Shown here in pieces: positions 25,495 to 35,538 of a DNA stretch of 64,000 bases. The notes under the pieces are model-generated. The model was not told where the DNA came from, searched no databases, and saw nothing but the letters and a program-made list of their open reading frames with translations. Every line of letters starts with the position of its first letter. Position 1 is the first letter of the stretch. The stretch covers positions 35,918,970 through 35,982,969 of the forward strand of contig NC_054536.1 of assembly GCF_017654505.1 (NCBI RefSeq). The letters run 5' to 3'. The stretch is from Polyodon spathula (taxonomy: Eukaryota > Chordata > Actinopteri > Acipenseriformes > Polyodontidae). The translations under genes and the position numbers were made by a program.

Positions 25495-26299
25495 TTTCAA
25501 CAAAGTTGTATACAAAAACGTTTTTGCTTCCAAAATTCAAAAACACTGTTTCATTGCCACATTCACTCATGTAATTATTCCTTTGAATGGTATTTTTTCT
25601 AAAATAATGTTTGTACATATACATTATTTGTATCTATACAAAGTGTGTGTAATTGGTGTTATCAGTGAAACAGTATTAGTTGTCATTCATATTCATAAAC
25701 CTGACCAGCAAGCAAAGCCATGAGGAGCAAATCAGCTTGATTCTAAAGAAATCACATGTTTGTGAATAAAGTTTGAATAAAGTATACAAAAAGGGAAATA
25801 AATAAGGTGGTGAGGTTTGACCAAGGATTTGTGAATAATAATCTGCATTATGTTGAAAAAGATATTATAGTAATACATACAGCGGGCAGCAATGGTAAAT
25901 ATTGTGTTTTGTTATATTGTATGTACAATGACAATTCCACAACAAATACTGTGTATACCTAATTATAATCTTGAATCATTTTGAACAAATGTGAGGGATT
26001 TTATTTAAGAAATGTAGGTCATAAGGTTGGTGAATAATCTTTGCCATACAAACAGGTTTGAATAACTTGTGAACCTGCTTATCATCTCTTATAGCATTCA
26101 GAAGAAAAGCCTGGATCTGCATGTCCGCCGACATCACACTGGTGAGGTGTTCGCCTGTCATTACTGCTGCTACTCCTCACCTGACAAGCAGCTCCTTCAC
26201 AGGCACCTGAAGAAGCATCACCCAGACATGAGGGGCTCATTAAGCAGCTCCGAGGCAACACCCGGACTCTCAGCAGATCATTTCACTGATAACTCCTGA
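9894..26299 (+). CDS. Multi-exon C2H2 zinc-finger protein, ~652 aa, 13 fingers
   Basis: Seven exons (coding parts 9894-10355, 10635-11325, 13291-13390, 15494-15736, 20525-20658, 22594-22717, 26095-26299) total 1959 nt in one frame including the TGA. All introns are GT-AG. The protein has a long acidic, finger-poor N-terminal half with one isolated finger (CRVC..HVSNIH), then twelve C2H2 fingers. Junctions between exons 2/3, 3/4, 4/5 and 6/7 fall inside fingers and each restores exact C-x2-C-x12-H spacing, strong evidence that the exon set is right. A basic patch (RPKKKR) before finger 2 could be a nuclear localisation signal. Linkers such as HTGEKPF and HTNEKPY occur only near the end. The family binds DNA; this looks like a sequence-specific transcription factor with ZFP64- or ZNF335-like style, but I do not recognise the orthologue. 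The start ATG at 9894 is the first in exon frame; an upstream coding exon remains possible because the exon opens mid-codon. Confidence 0.85.
10635..11325 (+). CDS. Zinc-finger gene exon 2 (fingers 2-5 and start of 6)
   Basis: Acceptor CTTTGCAG before 10635; donor TCGG/GTACCT after 11325. It carries a serine-rich linker, a PKKKR basic cluster, four complete fingers (CRLC, CMHC, CSFC, CATC) and the first half of a fifth (CVHCTYS). The final G is the first base of the codon completed by exon 3 (GAT, D). Confidence 0.85.
11578..13074 (-). mobile_element. Near full-length, inactive Tc1-like transposon
   Basis: Ends are CAGTACCTATAGAAAGTC with CTACACCCCC on the left and GGGGGTGTAG with ACTTTCTAAAGGCACTG on the right, inverted copies of each other; a TA precedes the left end. 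Minus-strand frames carry a broken transposase: helix-turn-helix region at 12630-12292 ([15 protein letters not shown]..) and catalytic-core piece at 12225-12016 ([20 protein letters not shown]). Frameshifts and stops separate them, so no intact protein is made. It sits inside intron 2 of the zinc-finger gene in antisense orientation. Confidence 0.9.
13086..13153. repeat. (TA)n microsatellite
   Basis: TG then TA array directly downstream of the Tc1-like right end. Confidence 0.95.
13291..13390 (+). CDS. Zinc-finger gene exon 3
   Basis: Acceptor GATGCTGTAG before 13291; donor AGAAA/GTGGGT after 13390. It completes finger 6 ([14 protein letters not shown]) and opens finger 7 ([10 protein letters not shown]). 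It lies about 140 bases downstream of the (TA)n array that follows the intronic Tc1-like insertion. Confidence 0.85.
14441..14863 (+). mobile_element. Solo LTR with perfect target duplication
   Basis: Starts TGTGACAG and ends CTGTCACA, flanked on both sides by CTTCC (14436-14440 and 14864-14868), a perfect 5-bp target duplication. A TATA box (TATAAATAGG, about 14618) lies mid-element, giving plus-strand orientation. The 423-bp length and absence of internal sequence indicate a solo LTR left by LTR-LTR recombination. It lies in intron 3 of the zinc-finger gene. Confidence 0.85.
15494..15736 (+). CDS. Zinc-finger gene exon 4
   Basis: Acceptor GCATCAACAG before 15494; donor CAACAG/GTATTG after 15736. 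It completes finger 7 ([10 protein letters not shown]), encodes finger 8 ([22 protein letters not shown]), a lysine-rich spacer (AKKKKKR) and the first half of finger 9 (CNLCNR). Confidence 0.85.
15737..16929 (+). other. Intron 4, left part: no element recognised
   Basis: AT-rich intronic sequence with a short (AGT)n run near 16210 and a poly-T stretch at 16507-16528. No exon or recognisable transposon. Confidence 0.5.
16930..17675 (-). mobile_element. Solo LTR, Gmr1-like family (minus)
   Basis: Left end TGTGGCAAAGTGG and right end CTGTCACA; the minus strand therefore begins TGTGACAG and ends TTTGCCACA, the same ends as the complete gypsy element at 50732. The block CCCTCACAGGTCGGGAGGGAG at its right side is the reverse complement of the start region shared with that element. 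AGTCT occurs at both borders (16926-16930 and 17675-17679), so the duplication is probable but overlaps the terminal bases by one. Confidence 0.75.
17676..20524 (+). other. Intron 4, right part
   Basis: No exon found. Contains a degenerate repeat of AGCATGGTAAAGC-like units around 19215-19380, a poly-A stretch at 19629, a poly-T stretch at 20008, and a segment at 20163-20330 (GGGGTAGGTGTACTAAG..) that looks like a Harbinger-type end but has no matching partner that I could find. Confidence 0.4.
20525..20658 (+). CDS. Zinc-finger gene exon 5
   Basis: Acceptor TTTTCTTACAG before 20525; donor ATACAG/GTAGGG after 20658. It completes finger 9 ([15 protein letters not shown]) and encodes finger 10 ([21 protein letters not shown]). 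The last G pairs with exon 6 to make the glycine of the HTGEKPF linker. Confidence 0.85.
20659..22593 (+). other. Intron 5: nothing recognised
   Basis: AT-rich. An 88-codon open frame at 21560-21826 has no family resemblance I can see and is not counted as a gene. Confidence 0.5.
22594..22717 (+). CDS. Zinc-finger gene exon 6
   Basis: Acceptor TTTTAACAG before 22594; donor CAGCTG/GTAAGC after 22717. It encodes the canonical linker GEKPF, finger 11 ([21 protein letters not shown]), the linker NEKPY and the first half of finger 12 (CEHCSYS). Confidence 0.85.
22718..24842 (+). other. Intron 6, left part: nothing recognised
   Basis: AT-rich intron with poly-A and poly-T tracts near 22878, 23002 and 24256. 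No exon with finger motifs; finger 12 is already completed by joining exon 6 to 26095. Confidence 0.5.
24843..25400 (-). mobile_element. Probable LTR (minus orientation)
   Basis: Bounded by TGTGAAAGGG at the left and CCCTGCCA at the right. Read on the minus strand it has a TATA box (GCTATAAAAAGG, about 25264-25275) and later an AATAAA (in TGTTTATTTACAG, about 24899-24911) near its end, the order expected for U3-R-U5. No matching flanking duplication was seen because a (TA)n array replaced the right flank. Confidence 0.45.
25402..25493. repeat. (TA)n microsatellite
   Basis: About 90 bases of TA beginning at the end of the LTR-like block, finishing with CACACAC. Confidence 0.95.
26095..26299 (+). 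CDS. Zinc-finger gene last coding exon
   Basis: Acceptor TCTCTTATAG before 26095. The codon TG/C gives cysteine and completes finger 12 ([14 protein letters not shown]) with exact spacing. Finger 13 ([22 protein letters not shown]) follows, then a short serine-rich tail and TGA at 26297. The 3' UTR probably runs into the LINE remnant at 26727; no convincing AATAAA precedes it. Confidence 0.85.
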
Positions 26300-26726
26300 C
26301 CCTTGCCGACAGCTAGACTCTGGCCGTTTACTGATGGCACATCCCGGTGTGAAAATGTAAACTAGGTCAACTGGGCTGCACGCAACTAGCAGAATGCACT
26401 GAATGCACTAGCAACTGTGCACAGTAATAGAGGCTGTCTTTTGAGGGCCTTCCAATGTGTTTTGCATTCACACAATTATCATTGCCTACCCTTGTGACAG
26501 GTACATGTTCTTCCACCAGTTAAGCCCTTAACCCCTTCCCCTTCGGTTTGAAATTGACATAGCATAAAGAAGCTCCATTTGAAAATACAAGCTGCTTTTG
26601 GTTGCGTAAAACTTTCCTTAGAAGCTGTCTCTGCAGGCTGTTCTGCAGAGGTGTGAAGAAGTGGCAGTTAAGAGTAGGACTGTATTTTTTTACTGTAAAA
26701 ATGGCATATGTCACGATCTAAAAAGA

Positions 26727-28600
26727 GGTATTTCTTTTTTTTTTTTGTCATTTATATTTTTATTAAGTTTTCAATGACTGAATTTTCATCTCCTACAATT
26801 AGATTTAAATACAATTGTATAATTCATTAACCATCTGGCCCTCATTAATACATAAATAATAGGATACATGTAGTATCTCTAATCCATTGATAATAAATAA
26901 ACAGTTACTTCATGTCAGAGATTGGTAAGAATTTATCCAAATATTTTTTTTCAAGAGTAAGGACTTCTAATGCCAAATTGTGCTGTAATAACATAGGTAT
27001 AGGTTCAGTATCCTTCTGAATACAAAGAATAGATTTTCTAGCAAGAGTGAACAGACCAAGAAGTAGTTTGCATTCTGGAAAAGAAAGATGTAAATCAGAG
27101 GTATCTCCAAGTATTGCTAGATTCTGAGACATTTTTATATTAGCATTAAATATGTTATTTACATGAAAAAATATATCTTTCCAAAATACTGAAACCTTAG
27201 AACAATACCAAAATAAATGTAGTGAATCAGAGTTGTTTTTGCCACATCTCCAGCATGAAGAGTTATCTGCCAGCTTACAATTATATAACTTGGAGAGGGT
27301 AAAGTAAACGTTATGTATTATTTTATATTGAATTGAACACAATTTAGCATTATGTGAGGATAATTTGACCTTTCTGTTGATTTAATCTCCACATATTATT
27401 ACTAAATTCTGTTTTCAAAATACTTTCCCAGTAAGTTTTTAAAGAACCATCATAGGCATTTTGACCAACCTGAAACAATTTATATACTTTTGAAACAAAT
27501 CTATGTGAGTTTTTAGAATCAGATAAAAATTTCTCTAATTTGGTAATTTGTGGATGACAAGTTTTCTTTTATATAGTTTACAGAGTAGATTTAATATGAT
27601 TATGTACAAATGAATTACTTACATTATATTTTGCTTTGAGTGCTCTTAGAGAGGGAAGGATGTATTAGTAAAAATGTCACTAATTGTATTTATACCAGCT
27701 TTAATCCAGGAGTTGTCCCTTAAACATTTTTTCTTAAGTCAGTATGGGGTTATTCTTTATACTTGAGGTTAAATACATTATTCTGATATCACTGAGTTCA
27801 AACATTGCTTTCCTGAAAATGTAATTTGGAAGTTTAAAACATACGTAATTTGGTAAAGATGATGGGGGGCCATGAAGTACAATTTCTTTAAGGTGAAAGG
27901 GTTTTAGCAGCTTGTTGTAAAACATCAAACCATAGTGAGGACTCAGAATCAGAGACTGAAAAACTTTTGACAGTTGAAAGTTGTTGGGATAAACAATCTT
28001 GTTTACGATCAAGTATTTTGATATTAAATTTATTAATTAAAATAAGAACTCCTCTTGAGGCAGAAGTGTATGAAGAGTGTAGTGCTGTACCCACCCACCT
28101 TTTCTGTAATTTGATTTCTTCTGATTCGACCAAATGAGACTCCTGAATTAAAGCTATATCACATTTTATTGTTGACAGATAACTCAGGATTCTGTAGCGT
28201 TTTATGGGGTTGTTAAAGCCCTTAACATCCCAAGAGATCACGTTCAGTTTTTTAGACCAAGATGAACTACTCATTGAGAAATAGTACAGTACAGAAATTA
28301 ATATTAAGATAAAATCTTGAGAAGGCCAAATAAGATGTGTTATTATTAAATCGTACAATTGCAGAATTGTAATAATTTAAACAAGCATTTAATAATCTAA
28401 TCTGGAGAAAAGACTGTATATTTGTTAACTTTGTATCACTCAAAAGGATATCGATTGTGTAAGTAGGAGATGCCAAAAAAATAAACAGGACAGAATAAAA
28501 CAGACAAAACACAACTAAACGAGACAGTACATGTGAACAAGTAATGTAAAAGAATACAATAATATACAGAAAAAAACCGAACATCACTGACTGGTCGTGA
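26727..28600 (-). pseudogene. L1-like LINE remnant lacking its reverse transcriptase
   Basis: On the minus strand, sequence from about 28270 to 28010 encodes the start of an AP-endonuclease domain (LNVISWDVKGFNNPIKRYR.., CDIALIQESHL.., SRGVLILINK). From about 27730 to 26905 it encodes the C-terminal end of ORF2 with a cysteine-histidine motif (CWRCGKNNSDSLHLFWYCSKV) and downstream helices. The whole reverse transcriptase between them is absent, and several stops lie in the remainder. A T-run at 26731-26743 is the poly-A tail of the minus-strand copy. The N-terminal motif order (endonuclease first, no RNase H) and the motif style fit L1/Tx1-type LINEs. It lies just 3' of the zinc-finger stop codon, antisense to that gene. 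Confidence 0.75.
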
Positions 28601-29198
28601 CATCTTACTCAAAACGAGTCCCAACAGAGTCGATAGGATTAAAGTAAAAAAAAAAACCTATCTCAGGAAATTATCTTTAGCTTTCATTCCGAAAGATAAA
28701 AGCTGCCAAAGTGAATTGCAGTGTACACCTGTATATAGGTATACTCATTCACACATATTTGCATCTGTATAAATTAACGATAACTACCGAATTTAAATTA
28801 GGATGAAAAAAAAAAAGAAAAAGTGTGTGCTAGCATATACATATTATGTAATATGTATATTGAGCTACTGTATATTTGTAAATGTAAAATTTCACTATAA
28901 TATAATAGACAATTTTCCCAAGATAAATAAATACTGATAAATGGGTAATATAGTATAGACCATTTACTTTACGGAGATACTTTACGGGATATGTCCTAAG
29001 CATATGCATAAAAATAAGATCAAATGTATGCATCGCACAATATGAGGGGAATGGCCGACAATATGCGTGATCCTGGTATATTCGAAGGTATGCGACAAGT
29101 ACAAAACCAGGTTTGTGATGCGCAGTATAAGGATTGTAAAATGACTGCATTAAATCTGAGCACATTACCATTCCAGCACTGTCTACAAACAGGCAACA

Positions 29199-29690
29199 AT
29201 GGGAAGTGTGGGTAGCATGCAGCGTGTCCATCGACATGTGGATGTGAATGATGCAAGACACTCAGCAACAGCAACCCCGACATAGGTGAAGATATGCTGA
29301 AAGGGGTACCAGCCTCGGCACACATATGAGGAGCTCAGCAATGAGCAAGTCGTGTCCAGGTATCGTCTTGATCGAGACATGCTTCATGATGACCTGGCCA
29401 GAACAAACCATGTGCAGTCATGCCTTGTCCGAGCAATTGGTAGTGTCTGTATGTGTTTCCTGGCTACCGGGACCTTCCAGAAGGTAGCAGGTGATACAGT
29501 GGGGATCACCCAGTCAGCCGTGTCCTGCCACCTCGACAGGTTCATAACCGCGTTGTTGCGACATGCTGAGGAACATATTAAATTCCCCAGTACCAGAGCA
29601 AACAGGGAGGAGATAATGCAGGGTTTTTATGAGGTCGCGCACCTGCCGCGCGTGGTAGGTGCAATTGCACCGATATTACCATCCGGGCAC
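29199..29690 (+). pseudogene. Truncated HARBI1-like (PIF/Harbinger) transposase
   Basis: The plus-strand frame 29352-29690 encodes SRYRLDRDMLHDDL.., FLATGTFQKVAGDTVGIT, QSAVSCHLDRFITALL and ANREEIMQGFYEVAHLPRVVGAI. This is the N-terminal half of the PIF/Harbinger nuclease, up to the position where the first catalytic aspartate (GxIDCTH) should follow. There the similarity breaks off and unrelated sequence takes over. Upstream the frame is interrupted by two stops near 29285-29300. The copy therefore has no catalytic domain and is dead. Confidence 0.8.
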
Positions 29691-30090
29691 CTGTTCCAGT
29701 TGTCCTGTTCTATCAGGATTCCAGTTATATTCGGAATAGTGGGAAATTTGAACAGCTATTCCATGCCATGTAAACACGGTATTCGAAATGAATCAGTCCA
29801 TATTCTGGATACCAGTATTTCGAAAACGTGATGCTGAATACTCACTTAGTATTAGGATACTATCGGAATACTAGCCCTTCTAAAAACCAGTTTTTTTTCT
29901 AGACACACGAGTCGTCGTTTTATAACCTATAATATATAAAACGATGGCTTGTGTGCCCAACAAAGCCTTTGCAAAAACTGTGCACAAATATATTAGTAGG
30001 CTACTTGTATGACCCCATACTGGTTGCCGACTACTCAAGATCTTCGTATTTTGTTTTTTTAGTTTTTTAGTAGATCAACAGTCAATACCA

Positions 30091-30092
<2 letters not shown>

Positions 30093-30160
<68 letters not shown>

Positions 30161-30179
30161 AAAAAAAAAAAAAAAAAAA
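30093..30179. repeat. (TA)n followed by poly-A
   Basis: About 60 bases of TA, then AAAGC and about 20 A. Flanking sequence 29900-30090 and 30180-31180 holds nothing I recognise apart from a second A-run at 30802-30819. Confidence 0.9.
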
Positions 30180-31184
30180 TTGCAGTCAAAATTGCATTCA
30201 AAATTGGTCATTTTCTCTAGTCATTATATAACAAATGTTCCTAAATGTGTAAATGCTTGCCTGAAAACCCGTAAATGCTAAATGTTAATATATTTTGTTT
30301 TTTATGCTTTCACCATCAGAGAATTATCATACAAAATAAAAACATAAATAAATGTAAAAGATAACAACAGACACGTGAAAGGCCCCCTTCTTGTACAGGA
30401 CAGAGTGATCTTTAGCAGAAAGATTTCTGATCTTTGATGCAGCTGGTGTCTTTTTTGTTCAAGATATTTTAAAGAAATTGTGCCGTTTATTTAATCAGTT
30501 ACCGGAAGCAACACTAAACTGGCTGCCAGGTTCCTAAATGCAACGTAGCAGGTAGTGTGCTGATAAGGCAGACATTTTCTATATTTATTTTTAAGTGATA
30601 CAAACATATATATTCTGTATTTTACATATTCTTTCAAAAATGGAAATTTTAACTGGGAATACATATCACATGGCAGGAAATCGTAAAATGTGTGTTAACT
30701 GTGAAAAAAATATAGCCTAAATTATGAGGTGCATACAAGGCAGCTAAAAGCTTTTCACAAAGCTTTATTCTGTGAGACATTTTTTTATTTTATTTTTTAT
30801 AAAAAAAAAAAAAAAAAAAGTGTAATATTGTATAAAAACAGACTTTGAAACAAAAAAAGATCCTCTCCGTTCTGCTTCCATAAGGAATGAAGGTTTCCAT
30901 CACCTGTTGCTGATCATGTCCCAAAATATTCTTCCTCTATCACCTGTATGCATAGTCTGTCTATTTATAAAGAGAATTATATGCCCTTGCTTTTGTGATT
31001 CCATATTTCCATGTAATTCCATTATTCAGTACTGCAGTTTTGCTTTTAAAATGATCAATAAATACCAGTTAACCCAATTTAAAGCACCACAATGAGTTAA
31101 TTCATATTTTGAATGTGTGATTTCTCTCTTTTTTCTTTTAGATACAGTAAGATTAATTTCTTAAAGTTAGGAGTAATAACTCTT

Positions 31185-32687
31185 TGTGGCAAAGTGGCTG
31201 CAGTGTACAGGTACAGGAGTGATGCGGTGCGTAATCAGGAGACAGACAATTGTAATCCACAATGAACAGGTTTTTAATTATAATCCGAGTCTGGGGACCA
31301 AACAATAATTCCAGGCAAACAGAGTAATGTGTAATGCACTGGAATAAATAAACGGGTTGTTGTCCCAAATAATAAACACAGTCAATAGTACACACACAAT
31401 ACACAAACCCGGTCACCAGTCCTGGGTGAGTGCTGGAGTGCTCATGGTGCAAATACAGTAATTATAGTGACACAGGTGTAGTGTTGTCCAGGTTCATGCT
31501 GGCCTCTAGCGTCAGCTCCGGAACGTTTTAGCCATCTACTAATAACAATAATCAACAATTAGAGACGAGACAAAACAAAACACTCATGTACGATATCACA
31601 ACTAGGGGTGTCACGATATGAAGATTTTCTCATACGATTGTTGTGTGTGTTATTATCACGATAATTGCAATAAACACCATAATTTGCAAAGAACTACAAA
31701 AAAAAAAAAAAAAAAAACACCCTTACAAATTTATAAGGTTTACGATTTATTAAGTTATAATAGGTAAACTTTAACAAAAAAATATGGTGCTTACTTATAA
31801 TACAATAGATATTTATACTGTACTCAATATTTGAAATGCAGAACATTTCCAAAGTAAAATAAAATAAGCCTTAAAGAAAGATCTCGGTCATCATCCCCAT
31901 TGTTTTTTTTTTGTTGTTTTTTTCAGTAATTGTCCAGGCTTTTTCAGTGGTGGTGATCTGTTAAATGCATGAACATATTTGTTGTGTTGCTGCTGTTGCA
32001 GAGAAAACTAACTCTGTATGCTTTACAAATTGGACCCCCTCTTCAACAGTCTGACCGTCATAATTTTTTTAAAACCAAAATTATCCCATGTTATTGATTT
32101 ATTTTGTTTTTTGGGGGGTACAGTTGGTTTCCCTCTTCACTCTCTGTCATCTTGTAGTGCAGTGTGCGCAGTAAACACGTGATTCAAACGTGATTGATCT
32201 TACACAGTGGGCCACGTAAGATAATCAATCACAGCATTATAAAAGAGTATGCAGGACGAAGTATACAGTATGGTAATGGCAGATCACTTTAAAAATTCCA
32301 TCAAATTATCAGAAGTTTTACCACGATTATTTTTTATCATCATATTGCAACACCCCTAATCACAACAGTGGTCCTTCTGGATCATTTCCGTAACCATAAA
32401 CGAAGGAACAGATTGCGTCTCTCAGTTCCCTGTTATGCCGTCACACATGATCCCTTCATAAACGGGTGCAGCCACCCCTCCAATCCACAACTGCCACATC
32501 ATTTCCCTTCATGGTCTATGAGTTAATCCAATGTAGTTCTGCCCCCTTTCTAGCTAGCTGACTTCCCTTGAACCCTGGGAAAGAACTGTCAGGCCAACCT
32601 ATCCAAGGTACTCTATTCTCGCTACTTAGCGCCCTCACAGGTCGGGAGGGAGATTTACCACCACTGAATCACTGTATTTGTGTCACA
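31185..32687 (-). mobile_element. Solo LTR, Gmr1-like family, carrying a nested hAT
   Basis: Left end TGTGGCAAAGTGG and right end GTGTCACA, with a perfect 5-bp duplication CTCTT on both sides (31180-31184 and 32688-32692). The right-hand part contains CCCTCACAGGTCGGGAGGGAG, shared with the LTR of the complete gypsy element at 50732 and with 16930-17675. Removing the inserted 756-bp hAT element and one 8-bp duplicate leaves an LTR of about 740 bp, the same size class as its relatives. Confidence 0.9.
31603..32358. mobile_element. Non-autonomous hAT element nested in the LTR
   Basis: Terminal inverted repeats TAGGGGTGTCACGATATGA and TCATATTGCAACACCCCTA, flanked by a perfect 8-bp target duplication ATCACAAC (31595-31602 and 32359-32366). 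The 8-bp duplication and the AGGGGTG ends are diagnostic of hAT. No transposase frame lies inside the 756 bp, so it was mobilised in trans. The nesting shows it inserted after the LTR. Confidence 0.92.
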
Positions 32688-32707
32688 CTCTTTTAAGTTG
32701 ATGAGCA

Positions 32708-32880
32708 TAAAAGCTTGTATTATTATATTAAAGCTTGTACTAAAAAACACCTTTTGCAGAGGAATTATCATCAATATGTGATTAGAACATATTCACTAAT
32801 ATATTAAAGCTTGTACTAAAAAAACACCTTTGCAGAGGAATTATCATCAATATGTGATTAGAACATATTCACTAATAGTA
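32708..32880. repeat. Two-copy ~85-bp tandem duplication
   Basis: The segment TATTAAAGCTTGTACTAAAA .. AACATATTCACTAATA occurs twice in succession with only length change in an A-run, implying a recent local duplication. Confidence 0.85.
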
Positions 32881-32887
32881 TTTGTCA

Positions 32888-32889
<2 letters not shown>

Positions 32890-32929
<40 letters not shown>

Positions 32930-32940
32930 GATATATATTA
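32890..32940. repeat. (TA)n microsatellite
   Basis: About 50 bases of TA with one interruption, directly after the tandem duplication. Confidence 0.9.
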
Positions 32941-33558
32941 CAAAGATCTTGGTCTAGTACATTTCTATCACATATAATTAATAACTTATTGTAACAGCTT
33001 TACAATACACTTTGCAACAATCAATATAAAACAAACAGTTCAGGTTTGTAAATATCGCCAGAAGTTTGCTTTATCTATCCAAGTAGTATGGTTTAAAATC
33101 TCTCAGCTCATAAAAAGGGATGGAAATAAGACACCCATTACATTGAAGTTAGATTTTATTCCACATTTTACAGTGAGCCACAGTGTAACAGTAACAAGCT
33201 CAAACAAGTTAACCCAGCAATCAAAACCTGCAATGTCTCAAACTGCTGTACAATGGGAGCTGTCTTTAGAGATTTTGAAATTATGAATTTGTGAATATAG
33301 CTCATTAAGCAGACATTTTAGATTCCTTTCTAGTCCTACTTACTGGCAACATTACATATTGTAATGCATTATGTCCCTTGACATGGTTACTTATAAAATA
33401 GGTCATTTCAACAGTAAGCAACTTCACTTCACAAAGTTATGTAGCTCATCTCATCACTTGACAAATTATATATGCTTACACTTCTTGCAATATGTATATA
33501 ATTCATAAAATTGTGTACTTCAGTGGGGTCTGAGGGATTGTTTTGTCAGCTGTTTAAG
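32941..33558. other. No feature recognised
   Basis: AT-rich single-copy-looking sequence between the microsatellite and the repeat cluster. Confidence 0.4.
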
Positions 33559-34302
33559 CTTCCAAGCCAGAATGGCTGGGAAGCCTGTTGTTATTGCTAG
33601 GATTATTATCAGACTTCCAAGCCAGAATGGCTGGGAAGCCTGTTGTTATTGCTAGGATTATTATCAGACTTCCAAGACGGAATGGCTGGGATTTTATTTT
33701 ATTATTATTTTTTTTTAATCTTCTACCAAGAAAACGTTGCATAAAAGTAATTCATTTGCATGAAGTCACAAAACTTGGTATGGTGATAGAGGCCTATGGG
33801 AAGTTGTGTCAGAGTGAAAACATAGGTCATAGGTCACTTGGTTTGGCAGCCATATTGGATTATTTAAAGAATTTTGGCTCATTTAAAAAAATCTCAGAAA
33901 CAGTTTACAGCAGAGATCTGAAACTTGGTGCACATTCTCCCCTCATGGCCTAGATTTACGGTTGTTCAAGAGAAGTCGATCCATCACATCGTTCGGCGGT
34001 CAATATGCTCTATTCAGAAATTGACTTGACCCTGACCTTTCACCTCTCCTTAAGGTCAAATGCAAAACTAGCTTATAACTGCTTACAGAGTGCAGATAAG
34101 GTAATAGTTACTATGGAACACATATAGGAACCCATATATGTTATTTTCAACAATTGCCTAGACTGTGACCTTTGACGTCTCCTTAAGGTCAAATGCAAAA
34201 CTAGCTTATAACCGACTGATTACAGAGGTCATGGTTACTATGGAACACAGATAGGAACAAGAATGCCTTGGAAGCTGTCAAGTTGCTTGTAACTTCTAGT
34301 TA
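33559..34302 (+). repeat. Unidentified repeat, copy 1 (hairpin-headed)
   Basis: Begins with three head-to-tail 55-bp units (33559, 33614, 33669) each carrying the hairpin CTTCCAAGCC..GGCTGGGAAG. The body includes a two-copy ~131-bp repeat (around 34030 and 34160, sharing CTCCTTAAGGTCAAATGC). It ends TAACTTCTAGTTA, where the next copy starts immediately. No open frame, transposase, inverted termini or target duplication is visible. Confidence 0.6.
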
Positions 34303-35538
34303 GGCTTCCAAGCCAAAGGCTGGGAAGCCTATTGTTATTATTAAAGTTTTTTTTTGTTTTGTTTTGTTTTTTTGTTTTGTTTTTTTGTTTTTATTTTCTT
34401 TGCAAAACTTTAAACGGCTGCTGCTTTGAAGCTATGTGACTGATCAATTTTCGATTTGGCAGGTAACAAGCTGGATAAATTTGCTGTCAGATGCTGAAAA
34501 AGGTTTGCTGCTGCATCCTTGCAACCGGTGAAGCGATCGATCTGAAACTTGACATATATCATCAGCATCCAAACCCCCACAAGTTTGTGAAGCAGACGTT
34601 GCTGGGAACATTGTTTATGTCAAAATGGCTGCCAAAAATCTTATCGAAACGCGCCCCTAACAACAAACTGCTACTGTTTGAAAACCGTTTGTCCAACAAA
34701 CTCCAAACTTGGCAGTTATCATCCCAGTAACAATGGGATACAAATATATGAAAATAGTGATGTTTTATCCAACAAAATGGCCGCCACTTATATGTTTACA
34801 TTTGAAATTTAAACCTGCGTCAGTTGACAAATGATTTACTTGACTAACTCCAAACTTCACAAACATCTTCCCTGATACTGTATCAATACAACTGATTTTT
34901 AAAAAACTGTGTTGACCAGAAACAAAAATGGCCGTTAGACGCATTTTTTTAGAAACCTTTCGAAATCTTCTTCTTGGGAACCGGTGAAGCAATTGATCTG
35001 ACACTTGGCACATATCATCAGCATCCAAACCCGCATCAAGTTTGCGAAGCAGAAGTTTCTGTGATAAATTTGAATGTCAAAATGGCTGCCACAAATCTTA
35101 TCGAAACGCGCCCTTAACAGTAAACTGCTGCTATTTGAACACCATTTGACCAACAAACTCCAAACATAGTAGTTATTGTCCCAGTAACAATGGAATACAA
35201 ATATGTCAAAATGGTTATGTTTTATAAAACAAAATGGTTTCCAGGTTTATGTTTACATCTGAAATTTAAAACTGCCTCGGTTGACAAATGATTTACTTGA
35301 CTAACTCAAAACTTCACAAGCATCATCCCTGACACTGTAGCAATACAACTGACTCTTAAGAAACTCGCGTTAAACAAGATGGCTGCCTGATGCATTTTTT
35401 AAAAAAAACTTTCATATTCTTCTTCTGTGGAACAGCTGAAGTTGCTGATTTTAAATTTGTAACATTGAGAACTAAACACACTTAGATGGGTACTGATACT
35501 GTGGCTTGGGAGCTGTACAACTGCCTGGCAGTTCTAGT
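34303..35538 (+). repeat. Unidentified repeat, copy 2, with internal ~454-bp units
   Basis: Starts with the same hairpin (GGCTTCCAAGCC..GGCTGGGAAGCC) and T-rich tract, and ends with GCAGTTCTAGTTA like copy 1. Inside, a unit beginning at CCGGTGAAGC (34526) recurs at 34980, about 454 bases on. Recurrent phrases are CTGAAACTTGGCA, ATCATCAGCATCCAAACCC and GTCAAAATGGCTGCC. The element class is unknown to me. Confidence 0.6.

Noticed and set aside
26513..26720. TTAACCCCTTCCCC as a piggyBac terminus
   Set aside because: Single weak end without partner or subterminal palindrome.
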